From Aequorivita marisscotiae (GTDB taxonomy: Bacteria > Bacteroidota > Bacteroidia > Flavobacteriales > Flavobacteriaceae): a stretch of DNA of 64,000 nucleotides. Under the pieces are notes generated by a model. The model saw nothing but the letters and a program-made list of their open reading frames with translations. It was not told the DNA's origin and made no database searches. The stretch covers positions 1,860,001 to 1,924,000 of the forward strand of contig NZ_CP122379.1 of the NCBI RefSeq assembly GCF_029814825.1, read 5' to 3'. The position numbers and the translations under genes were made by a program. Shown here one piece after another: positions 54,764 to 61,980 of the stretch. Numbering within the stretch: position 1 is the stretch's first letter; the number at the start of each line of letters is the position of its first letter.

Positions 54764-54772
54764 AAAATCATA

Positions 54773-56008
54773 GTGAATTTCGAATTTTTCATCGCTCGGC
54801 GCATCATTGCTTCCAAGGACTATAAAAGTAGTATTTCGGCACCGATAATAAAAATTGCAATTACGGCAATTGCATTGGGCATAATTATGATGCTCGTCTC
54901 GATTGCTACGGGCGTGGGACTTCAAAAAAAGATTCGCGAAAAGGTTTCTGCTTTTAATGGCGATATTGTAATCACAAATTTCGACACCAACTTTTCCAAC
55001 GATTCCCAAAATCCAATTTCAAAAAATCAGGACTTTTATCCAACTTTTAAAAATATTGAAGGCATTAAGCATGTGCAAATAACTGCTTCCAAAGGTGGCG
55101 TGATCCGAACCGAAACCGACTTTGAGGGCGTAGTGGTAAAAGGCGTTGGCGGCGATTACGATTGGGAATATTTTAAAGATTATTTAATTGAAGGAAACCT
55201 GCCCGATTTTAAAGGCGATTTAAATGAAGATATTCTCATTTCCGAATATTTGGCGAACCGACTCCAATTGAAATTAGGCGATAAAGTGACCACTTTTTTT
55301 CTGAACGATGAAGTTTCCAAAACTCCGCGAAGCCGCGGTTTCGATATTGTCGGTATTTACAACAGCGGTTTTCAGCAGTTTGATGAACAGTTTATAATTA
55401 CGGATATTCGTCACATTCAACGGCTGAACAAATGGGAGGAAGACCAGATTGGCGCTTTTGAAGTATTTGTAAACGATTTTGATGAAATAATTCCCATTGG
55501 GAATCAGGTTTATAGTGAAACAGAAAGTACGCTCGATACCCAAACCATTCGCCAAAAATACGCCTCCATCTTTGAATGGCTCGATCTTTTCGACTTCAAT
55601 ATAATTATGATAATCGGCATTATGATTTTGGTGGCGGGTATCAATATGATTACGGCTTTACTGGTTTTAATTTTGGAGCGAACCCAAATGATAGGAATTC
55701 TGAAAGCGCTGGGAAGCAGCGATTGGAGCGTGCGGAAAGTATTTCTTTACAACGCAATGTACCTAATTGGCGTCGGTCTTTTTTGGGGAAATGTTATAGG
55801 GATTGGGCTGCTTTTAATCCAGAAATACGGTAAGATTTTTAAACTAAACCCAGATACGTATTACGTAAACGAAGCGCCAGTTTATTTAAACTGGGATTAT
55901 ATTCTACTATTAAACGCAGGTACGTTTTTACTTTGTCTTTTGATGCTTTTGATACCTTCCTTTATTATTTCGAAAATTTCTCCGGTAAAGGCCATTCGGT
56001 TTGAGTAA
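54773..56008 (+). CDS. FtsX/LolC-E-type ABC transporter permease
   Basis: 411 aa, GTG start at 54773 (NFEFFIARRIIASKDYKSSISAPIIKIAI..., the usual opening of the Bacteroidota family). One N-terminal helix (about residues 25-45), a periplasmic MacB/PCD-like domain (about 50-260), then three C-terminal helices ending ISPVKAIRFE. Such permeases act with a LolD-like ATPase to release lipoproteins or extrude substrates. No ATPase gene is adjacent. The last about 65 bp recur downstream at 56073. Confidence 0.88.
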   Translation: MNFEFFIARRIIASKDYKSSISAPIIKIAITAIALGIIMMLVSIATGVGLQKKIREKVSAFNGDIVITNFDTNFSNDSQNPISKNQDFYPTFKNIEGIKHVQITASKGGVIRTETDFEGVVVKGVGGDYDWEYFKDYLIEGNLPDFKGDLNEDILISEYLANRLQLKLGDKVTTFFLNDEVSKTPRSRGFDIVGIYNSGFQQFDEQFIITDIRHIQRLNKWEEDQIGAFEVFVNDFDEIIPIGNQVYSETESTLDTQTIRQKYASIFEWLDLFDFNIIMIIGIMILVAGINMITALLVLILERTQMIGILKALGSSDWSVRKVFLYNAMYLIGVGLFWGNVIGIGLLLIQKYGKIFKLNPDTYYVNEAPVYLNWDYILLLNAGTFLLCLLMLLIPSFIISKISPVKAIRFE

Positions 56009-56040
56009 AGCCATTTTCAAAATATATTCCGGTTTTAATC

Positions 56041-56067
56041 CCCCACCTTTGGAGGGGTTAGGGGAGG
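56041..56067. repeat. Short CCCCACCTTTGGAGGGG repeat element
   Basis: CCCCACCTTTGGAGGGG then TTAGGGGAGG. It resembles the element at 53361-53425. It is sandwiched between the real 3' end of the permease gene and its partial duplicate. Confidence 0.6.
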
Positions 56068-56072
56068 CTTAT

Positions 56073-56140
56073 TAATGCTTTTGATTCCTTTTATTTATTA
56101 TTTCGAAAATTTCTCTGGTAAAGGCAATTCGGTTTGAGTG
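56073..56140 (+). pseudogene. Partial duplicate of the permease gene 3' end
   Basis: This stretch aligns with 55940-56007 (end of the permease ORF) with one single-base indel and a few substitutions. The shared core TTATTATTTCGAAAATTTCT, then GGTAAAGG and TTCGGTTTGAGTG, is unmistakable. It has no start and cannot be translated as part of a gene. Confidence 0.85.
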
Positions 56141-56185
56141 ATATAAATGAATGGCACTCAATCATTCAAAATTTCTTATCAGTTA

Positions 56186-56262
56186 TATATAATATATATA
56201 TAGTAAATTTATAGTATGTTTATAGCGTATTTATAGTATATATATAGCGTGTTTTTAGTAGT
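56186..56262. repeat. 11-bp AT-rich tandem repeat
   Basis: Units TTTATAGTATG, TTTATAGCGTA, TTTATAGTATA, TATATAGCGTG and TTTTTAGTAGT follow in exact 11-bp register from 56208, with two weaker units before. It lies about 140 bp upstream of the cystathionine beta-synthase promoter. The rest of 56141-56403 is plain AT-rich DNA. Confidence 0.8.
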
Positions 56263-56403
56263 AATTAATTTACATATATTCTAAAGCTATTATTATACTT
56301 CTTTGCATCTTCTACTTATTTAATATTTGAATTAAATCATTTAAACGTTTCTATATTATTAGGTCTTAGTTAAGCAATGCATTTTGTTTTCATCTATTAA
56401 TTG

Positions 56404-56411
56404 TACCTTTG
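56404..56411 (+). promoter_or_regulatory. Predicted promoter of cystathionine beta-synthase (TTG -33 at 56384, TACCTTTG -7)
   Basis: A perfect TAnnTTTG with TTG 17 bp upstream and the ATG 18 bp downstream. The short leader suggests little upstream translational control. Confidence 0.65.
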
Positions 56412-56428
56412 CCGCTTCAAAATAGACT

Positions 56429-57787
56429 ATGGAATACGCAGAAAATATATTGGGAACCATCGGTAACACGCCCATGGTAAAAATCAACAAAATAATTGGG
56501 GACATTCCCGCTTTGGTGCTCGCCAAATACGAAACTTTTAATCCCGGCAACTCGGTAAAGGATCGAATGGCGGTAAAGATGATTGAAGACGCCGAAGCAG
56601 ACGGAAGATTAAAACCCGGCGGCACAATCATTGAAGGAACTTCCGGCAACACGGGAATGGGCCTCGCACTGGCCGCAATCGTAAAAGGCTATAAAATGGT
56701 CTGTGTAATCAGTGACAAACAGAGCAAGGAAAAGATTGATATTCTAAAAGCCGTGGGAAGTAAGGTCATTGTTTGCCCCACAAACGTTGCCCCCGAAGAT
56801 CCGCGCAGTTATTATTCTACTTCCAAACGCTTGGCGGAGGAAACGCCCAATAGTTGGTATGTAAACCAATACGACAATCTTAGCAACACAAAGGCACACT
56901 ACGAAAGCACCGGCCCAGAAATCTGGAAGCAGACCGATGGAAAGGTAACTCATTTTGTGGTAGGTGTTGGTACTGGGGGAACAATTAGCGGTGTAGGGAA
57001 ATATTTAAAAGAGAAAAATCCAAATGTAAAAATCTGGGGAATCGATACCTACGGAAGTGTTTTCAAGAAATACCACGAAACGGGAATTTTTGACGAAAAC
57101 GAAATCTATCCCTACATCACCGAAGGGATTGGCGAGGATATCCTTCCAAAGAATGTTGATTTCAGTGTTATCGATGGTTTTGTAAAAGTAACCGATAAAG
57201 ATGCAGCAATCTATACACAAAAGCTTGCTAAAATGGAAGGTTTCTTTTTGGGGAATTCTGCCGGAGCGGCTATTAAAGGTTTACTTCAACTAAAAGACAA
57301 ATTCAAAAAAGATGATGTTGTCGTTGTGCTTTTCCACGATCACGGCAGCCGTTATGTGGGCAAAATGTACAATGACGAGTGGATGCGCGAGCGCGGTTTT
57401 GTGGAAGATGAGGTGAAAAATGCTTCCGATTTAATTCAAGGGCACGCAGATAAACCTTTAATTACCGTAAAAACCGAAGAGCTTGTTAGTCACGCTATTG
57501 AACGTATGAAGAAATTCAAAATCAGTCAAATCCCTGTGGAAGATAGCACTGGGTTTGTAGGCGCTTTGGATGAAACCGATTTGCTTCGGAAATATCTTGA
57601 AAACAAAAACGTAGCCGACCTGTTTATAAAAGATGTAATGCACAAACCTTTCCCAATTGTAAAGAAAAGCACAACTGTTGAAGAAATTTCGAAGTTAATT
57701 CACAAAGAAAACAATGCGGTTTTGGTAGATATGGGAGATGGAAATTATAACATAATTACAAAGCACGATATAATTAGTGCGCTTTGA
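56429..57787 (+). CDS. cbs: Cystathionine beta-synthase (PLP fold plus CBS pair)
   Basis: 452 aa. PLP domain of the cysteine synthase superfamily: GNSVKDRMA with PLP Lys44, EGTSGNTGMG phosphate/substrate loop, GVGTGGTISG phosphate-binding loop and GNSAGAA. Residues about 335-452 hold two CBS motifs (ISQIPVEDSTGFVGALDETDLL and VADLFIKDVM...), which bind adenosyl ligands in relatives. It catalyses serine plus homocysteine to cystathionine, or an O-acetylserine sulfhydrylase-like reaction; the CBS tail favours the former. Monocistronic. Confidence 0.88.
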   Translation: MEYAENILGTIGNTPMVKINKIIGDIPALVLAKYETFNPGNSVKDRMAVKMIEDAEADGRLKPGGTIIEGTSGNTGMGLALAAIVKGYKMVCVISDKQSKEKIDILKAVGSKVIVCPTNVAPEDPRSYYSTSKRLAEETPNSWYVNQYDNLSNTKAHYESTGPEIWKQTDGKVTHFVVGVGTGGTISGVGKYLKEKNPNVKIWGIDTYGSVFKKYHETGIFDENEIYPYITEGIGEDILPKNVDFSVIDGFVKVTDKDAAIYTQKLAKMEGFFLGNSAGAAIKGLLQLKDKFKKDDVVVVLFHDHGSRYVGKMYNDEWMRERGFVEDEVKNASDLIQGHADKPLITVKTEELVSHAIERMKKFKISQIPVEDSTGFVGALDETDLLRKYLENKNVADLFIKDVMHKPFPIVKKSTTVEEISKLIHKENNAVLVDMGDGNYNIITKHDIISAL

Positions 57788-57800
57788 TAGATTGCTAAAC

Positions 57801-57859
57801 CTTTTGCGACATAGTGATTTTGCGAGAAATATGGCACGCAAAGCCGCCAAGTCGCAAAG
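57801..57859. repeat. CTTTGCG-type palindromic repeat, copy 2
   Basis: CTTTTGCGAC ... TTTTGCGAG ... GGCACGCAAAGCCGCCAAGTCGCAAAG. It shares the TGCGAGAAAT loop and GCACGCAAAGCCGC arm with copy 1. It lies between the cystathionine beta-synthase stop and the GxxExxY start. Confidence 0.8.
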
Positions 57860-57871
57860 CAAAAAAAATAT

Positions 57872-58255
57872 ATGAATTTATCTGAAAACCAAATAGCCGC
57901 TATAGTGGTTGATTGTTGTTATCATATTCATATTGATTTAGGACCTGGGTTATTGGAATCTGTTTATGAAGAAGTTTTGTTTCATGAGTTAAAGTCTAAA
58001 GGGCTGAATATTGAAAAGCAAAAACCTTTGCCAGTGGTTTGGAAAGACTTGAAATTGAATCTTGGATTTCGGACGGATTTGATAATAGAAAATAAAGTGA
58101 TTATTGAAATAAAATCCGTAGAAGAGATACATCCCGTTCATCCGAAACAATTATTGACTTATTTGAAATTGACGGGATTGAAATTAGGATTGCTTATTAA
58201 TTTTAACAGCCCGTTGATTAAATCTGGAATAATAAGAATAGTAAACAACTTGTAA
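57872..58255 (+). CDS. GxxExxY protein (PD-(D/E)XK nuclease superfamily)
   Basis: 127 aa. The eponymous motif is GLLESVY (Gly26, Glu29, Tyr32). The putative nuclease core continues with Asp69 (FRTDLII), Glu79-x-Lys81 (IIEIKS) and Gln93 (KQLLTYLKL). That is the full set of a PD-(D/E)XK fold. The family is common, multi-copy and uncharacterised in Bacteroidota and cyanobacteria. Here it is bracketed by CTTTGCG repeats, 12 bp before and about 63 bp after, which suggests the gene and repeats may travel together. Confidence 0.9.
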   Translation: MNLSENQIAAIVVDCCYHIHIDLGPGLLESVYEEVLFHELKSKGLNIEKQKPLPVVWKDLKLNLGFRTDLIIENKVIIEIKSVEEIHPVHPKQLLTYLKLTGLKLGLLINFNSPLIKSGIIRIVNNL

Positions 58256-58318
58256 ACCTTTGCAACTTTAACTAGATAAATGGTGCGCATAGTTCATATT
58301 ACTTATTGAATGTTTTTC

Positions 58319-58368
58319 TCTTTGCGTCTTCGCGACTTTGCGAGGAAATCGTACCGCCTTTGCGAGAA
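58319..58368. repeat. CTTTGCG-type palindromic repeat, copy 3 (degenerate)
   Basis: CTCTTTGCGTCTTCGCGACTTTGCGAGGAAAT...GCCTTTGCGAGAAAAT. It has the left-arm motif repeated but lacks a good right arm. It overlaps a false N-terminal extension of the DUF202 ORF. Confidence 0.75.
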
Positions 58369-58420
58369 AATGTTCAAATGTGCTGGTAAATATGGAATTT
58401 CGAAGTATTTTTATATTGTA

Positions 58421-58780
58421 ATGAAAAACGAAGCCAAAAAATTATTTCGCTTTTTGCGCACCAAACCGGTGCCTGCAAATACCAATGAAATATTGGCACT
58501 GGAACGTACAAAGCTTGCCAATGAGCGTACCTTGCTTTCCTACATTCGCTCTTCCTTATATCTTCTTTTGGGCGGAATAGGTATTTTACAATTAAAAGAC
58601 TTTGAAAGCATACAATGGATCGGGTATGTGGCTCTGGCAGTTTGTGTAATTTTTCTGGCGATTGGTATTTTTAGGTACGTATTGCTATCCCGAAGACTTT
58701 ACAAATGGAACCGTATTCTTTTTGTAGATACTATTTCGGAAAAGGTTGAAAAACAGGCTGATTCTGAAAAAAATTCATAA
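58421..58780 (+). CDS. DUF202 membrane protein
   Basis: 119 aa from the ATG at 58421; the longer frame from 58310 reads through a repeat element. NTNEILALERTKLANERTLLSYIRSSLYLL is the DUF202 signature, followed by two membrane helices (about residues 50-65 and 70-92). The family resembles the transmembrane part of VTC/YidH proteins. Function is unknown. Confidence 0.85.
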   Translation: MKNEAKKLFRFLRTKPVPANTNEILALERTKLANERTLLSYIRSSLYLLLGGIGILQLKDFESIQWIGYVALAVCVIFLAIGIFRYVLLSRRLYKWNRILFVDTISEKVEKQADSEKNS

Positions 58781-58811
58781 AAAGTAGCAGTTTAGGGCAA
58801 TCAATTTTTCT

Positions 58812-58819
58812 TATCTTTA
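58812..58819 (+). promoter_or_regulatory. Possible -7 element for the DUF2851 gene (TATCTTTA)
   Basis: One mismatch to TAnnTTTG, 38 bp before the ATG at 58858. Confidence 0.4.
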
Positions 58820-58857
58820 TAGCTCAGTTTAAAACTCCCCGTTAATTTATATTTCAG

Positions 58858-60147
58858 ATGAAAGAAGATTTTCTGCACTACGTGTGGAAATTTCAGAAGT
58901 TTGAAGTGGGTAGTTTTTACACTTCTGATAATGAAAGTCTCCACATAAAAAATCCAGGGAGCCACAATTTAAATTCGGGGCCTGATTTTTTTAATGCCCA
59001 AATTGAATTAAACGGGCAGCTCTGGGCAGGCAATGTAGAAATACATTTAAAATCTTCAGATTGGTACGCACATGGCCACGAAACCGATGCAGCTTATGAC
59101 AATGTAATCCTTCACGTAGTGTGGGAGCACGACGCTGAAATTTATAGAAAAGACGGCTCTATAATTCCCACATTTCCTGTAAAAAACCATATTCCCAAAT
59201 CTACTGTGGAGCAATATCAAAAATTATTTTCGAAAGGAAAAAAGTGGATTAATTGTGAAAATGAATTAGCCGCCGTAGATACTTTCACTTTTCAAAATTG
59301 GCTGGAACGCCTTTATTTTGAAAGGCTTCAGAAGAAAGAAAAAATACTTCTCAAAGAACTGAAAGCTACTCAAAACCACTGGGAAAGTCTGCTTTTCAGA
59401 ATGCTCTGCAAAAATTTTGGATTGAAGGTGAACGGCGATTCCTTTTTCAGTATTGCAAAATCAATTGATTTTTCCGTAGTAAAAAAATGCAGCCAAGAGC
59501 GGCAGGATTTGGAAGCACTGTTAATTGGGCAGGCGGGTTTATTGGAAGGAGAGACGGAAGATTGGTATTATAAAACTTTAAAATCACGCTATACTTATTT
59601 GGCACGCAAATTTAAACTGAACAATGAGAATGTAATAGCGCCCAAGTTTTTTAGGTTGCGGCCGCCAAATTTTCCGACGGTGCGGTTAGCGCAATTGGCG
59701 ATGCTATATTCCGAGCGTCAAAACTTATTTTCGCACGTGATGGAAACACACGATTTAAACGGATTTTATAAACTATTTGATGTTTCATGTGGCGAATATT
59801 GGGATTCGCATTATAATTTTGGAATTGGTTCGTTGGGGCGTAAAAAACGAATTACCAAGAAATTTATTGATCTTCTTCTTATAAATACCGTCCTTCCATT
59901 AAAATTTTGCTATGCCATACAAAATGGCAAGGATGCTACAGAAGAGATATTGCAGTTGGCTTCCGAAATTCCTTCCGAAGAAAATTCAATTGTAAAGAAA
60001 TTCAATTCAATCAATACCATTTCAAAAAAGGCTTGGCATAGCCAGGCGTTGCTTCAACTAAAAAATGAATATTGCGATAAAAATAACTGTTTGCAATGTG
60101 CGGTTGGGAATGTTATTCTAAATTCGAGCCTCAATTTGAAAACGTAG
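58858..60147 (+). CDS. DUF2851 protein
   Basis: 429 aa, matching the Bacteroidota family DUF2851 in length and in its opening (LHYVWKFQKF...NSGPDFFNAQIELNGQLWAGNVEIHLKSSDWY.HGH). It resembles a PD-(D/E)XK-like or restriction-endonuclease-like core by the NPGPDF..WAGNVEIH pattern, but that is speculative. It ends with a four-cysteine cluster (YCDKNNCLQCAVGN). It is cytosolic and of unknown function. Confidence 0.85.
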   Translation: MKEDFLHYVWKFQKFEVGSFYTSDNESLHIKNPGSHNLNSGPDFFNAQIELNGQLWAGNVEIHLKSSDWYAHGHETDAAYDNVILHVVWEHDAEIYRKDGSIIPTFPVKNHIPKSTVEQYQKLFSKGKKWINCENELAAVDTFTFQNWLERLYFERLQKKEKILLKELKATQNHWESLLFRMLCKNFGLKVNGDSFFSIAKSIDFSVVKKCSQERQDLEALLIGQAGLLEGETEDWYYKTLKSRYTYLARKFKLNNENVIAPKFFRLRPPNFPTVRLAQLAMLYSERQNLFSHVMETHDLNGFYKLFDVSCGEYWDSHYNFGIGSLGRKKRITKKFIDLLLINTVLPLKFCYAIQNGKDATEEILQLASEIPSEENSIVKKFNSINTISKKAWHSQALLQLKNEYCDKNNCLQCAVGNVILNSSLNLKT

Positions 60148-60218
60148 AACTAATTTGGCCCATAATTTTTTCTATGTGAAGATTTTACATATTTCGTTAA
60201 AAGATGTATTTTGCGAGT

Positions 60219-60449
60219 ATGTTGCAGGCTATTTATTCCATTCGATATTTCTTCGAGAAACGAGGTTTTTACGTATCGTCGCGTTTAGCCGAAAGGTTGG
60301 GAATGCGCGCTAAAAGCGTTCGGTTATTTTTTATTTATGTTTCTTTTGCCACCTTAGGTGCCGGCTTTGCAATCTATCTTACTCTAGCCTTTATTTTAAG
60401 GTTAAAGGATTTGGTAAACACCAAACGAACCTCTGTTTTTGATTTATGA
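60219..60449 (+). CDS. PspC-domain membrane protein
   Basis: 76 aa from the ATG at 60219 (an ATG at 60204 would add five residues and cannot be excluded). The PspC core is FFEKRGFYVSSRLAERLGMRAKSVRLFFIYVSF, then a membrane helix (FATLGAGFAIYLTLAFIL). PspC proteins sense membrane stress; in Bacteroidota the role is unproven. The stop overlaps the next gene start by 4 bp (ATGA). Confidence 0.85.
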   Translation: MLQAIYSIRYFFEKRGFYVSSRLAERLGMRAKSVRLFFIYVSFATLGAGFAIYLTLAFILRLKDLVNTKRTSVFDL

Positions 60450-61453
60450 AACAATTTTTCAGCTCTAAAATTACCGTTGCAATATTACTTTTAATAGTGG
60501 TGTTTATGACGGGGGTTGTAGGCTTTCACTTTTTTTCGGATTACAGTTGGATAGATGCTTTTTACATGACCGTAATTACGGTAACTACGGTAGGTTATGG
60601 CGAAGTAATGCCGCTGAGCCCGAGTGAAAAAGTTTTTGTTTCGCTTCTTATCATTTCCAGTATCTTTATAGTTGGTTATGCCATTTCAGTAATAACGGAA
60701 TATATTTTAAGCAAGAACATAGGAATTTTAAGACAGAAAAAAGTGCAGAAAAAATTGAAGTCAATGCATAATCATATAATTGTTTGCGGCTATGGCCGAA
60801 ACGGAAAGCAAGCAGCCCAAAAGCTATCGGCCTACAATCGCCCTTTTGTTATAATTGAAAAAGACGAAGAGGTTATTTCGCGATTTTCTGAAGACGGTTT
60901 GCTATTTGTGTTGGGAAATGCAATAGAAGATGAAACCTTGTTAAAGGCCGGAATAGAAAGGGCTTCTACCTTAATTTGTGCCACACCTAACGATGCAGAT
61001 AATTTGTTTATTGTGCTCTCTGCACGGCAGATGAATAAGAAATTGCAAATAATTAGTAGGGCTAGCGAAGAAACAAGTTATAAAAAACTAAAACTAGGGG
61101 GCGCAGATAATGTAATTATGCCCGATAAGATAGGTGGCGACCATATGGCTTCTTTAGTTGTAGTGCCAGATTTGGTTGAGTTTTTAGATAATTTAACGGT
61201 GGCCGGTGAACAGGATAGTATTAATGTAGAGCAGATTCCTTTTGAGAAAATGTGCCCTCACGGCAAAGAGCAGGCTATTCGTGATTTGGATGTGCGAAAA
61301 AAAACGGGCTGTTCCATTATTGGGTATCGCTCTCCAACGGGCGAATACATAGTTAATCCTGAACCTTCGTTAATCTTGAAGAAAAGTTCCAAATTAATAT
61401 TGATTGGGCGCCCCGATCAGATAGAAAGTCTTAAAAGGGAATACGGTGTTTAA
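60446..61453 (+). CDS. Potassium channel with RCK/TrkA-N and TrkA-C domains
   Basis: 335 aa. Two membrane helices flank the pore loop with selectivity filter TVGYG (Thr48-Gly52). A Rossmann RCK domain follows (HIIVCGYGRNGKQAA...), then a TrkA-C region (residues about 240-335). This is the MthK/Kch-like ligand-gated layout. It is probably tetrameric in the inner membrane and may respond to nucleotide or Ca2+. It is translationally coupled to the PspC gene. Confidence 0.92.
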   Translation: MKQFFSSKITVAILLLIVVFMTGVVGFHFFSDYSWIDAFYMTVITVTTVGYGEVMPLSPSEKVFVSLLIISSIFIVGYAISVITEYILSKNIGILRQKKVQKKLKSMHNHIIVCGYGRNGKQAAQKLSAYNRPFVIIEKDEEVISRFSEDGLLFVLGNAIEDETLLKAGIERASTLICATPNDADNLFIVLSARQMNKKLQIISRASEETSYKKLKLGGADNVIMPDKIGGDHMASLVVVPDLVEFLDNLTVAGEQDSINVEQIPFEKMCPHGKEQAIRDLDVRKKTGCSIIGYRSPTGEYIVNPEPSLILKKSSKLILIGRPDQIESLKREYGV

Positions 61454-61566
61454 CCATTTCATGGAGTTAATTTTTTGGTGTGACCTTTAAAAATTACACA
61501 TGAAAATAATCTCCCGACTGCATAATATTTCTGAAATCATCGTGATAGAAAATATAGATTTTTAAT

Positions 61567-61781
61567 CAGTATTGTCCGATTAAAAATCATGTTTTTCCCC
61601 TACGGGACATTTGTTTAGGTGCGATCTCTTGATTACCAATATTTTGCCCAGCTGGAGCAGTATGCCGTTAGGCATTAAATATGGGTAAAAAAATAGAGCC
61701 CCGTCAATTCCTAGTCCCGTAGGGACTACATATAATATGGGGTTTTCCAGAGTTAGTCATTACTTTTATCGGACAACAATG
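61567..61781 (-). mobile_element. MITE-like 215-bp element, copy B
   Basis: Reverse-complement copy of 3436-3650 with 214 of 215 bases identical. On the plus strand it starts CAGTATTGTCCGATTAAAA and ends TTTTATCGGACAACAATG. A perfect 9-bp direct repeat ATTTTTAAT flanks it (61558-61566 and 61782-61790), which is strong evidence of insertion. It occupies the spacer between the K+ channel and AGCS symporter genes; the rest of 61454-61980 shows no gene. Confidence 0.92.
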
Positions 61782-61980
61782 ATTTTTAATGTGTGATTTA
61801 AAGAAAGTATATTTATCATTAAATCCTTGGAAATAGAGTTTTAAACTGATTGGAGAGTTAATAATTATATAAATATTAATAATACGTTAACAAATTTATG
61901 TGTATTTTTTTGAAATTGTAATATTTTTTAATCATCTTGCTTCGCTTTACTACAAAAGCGTTTCATCCTAAAAATATACT

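Noticed and set aside
54764..55009. N-terminal extension of the NamZ-like ORF
   Set aside because: It is antisense to the conserved start of the permease gene and precedes a perfect lipoprotein signal.
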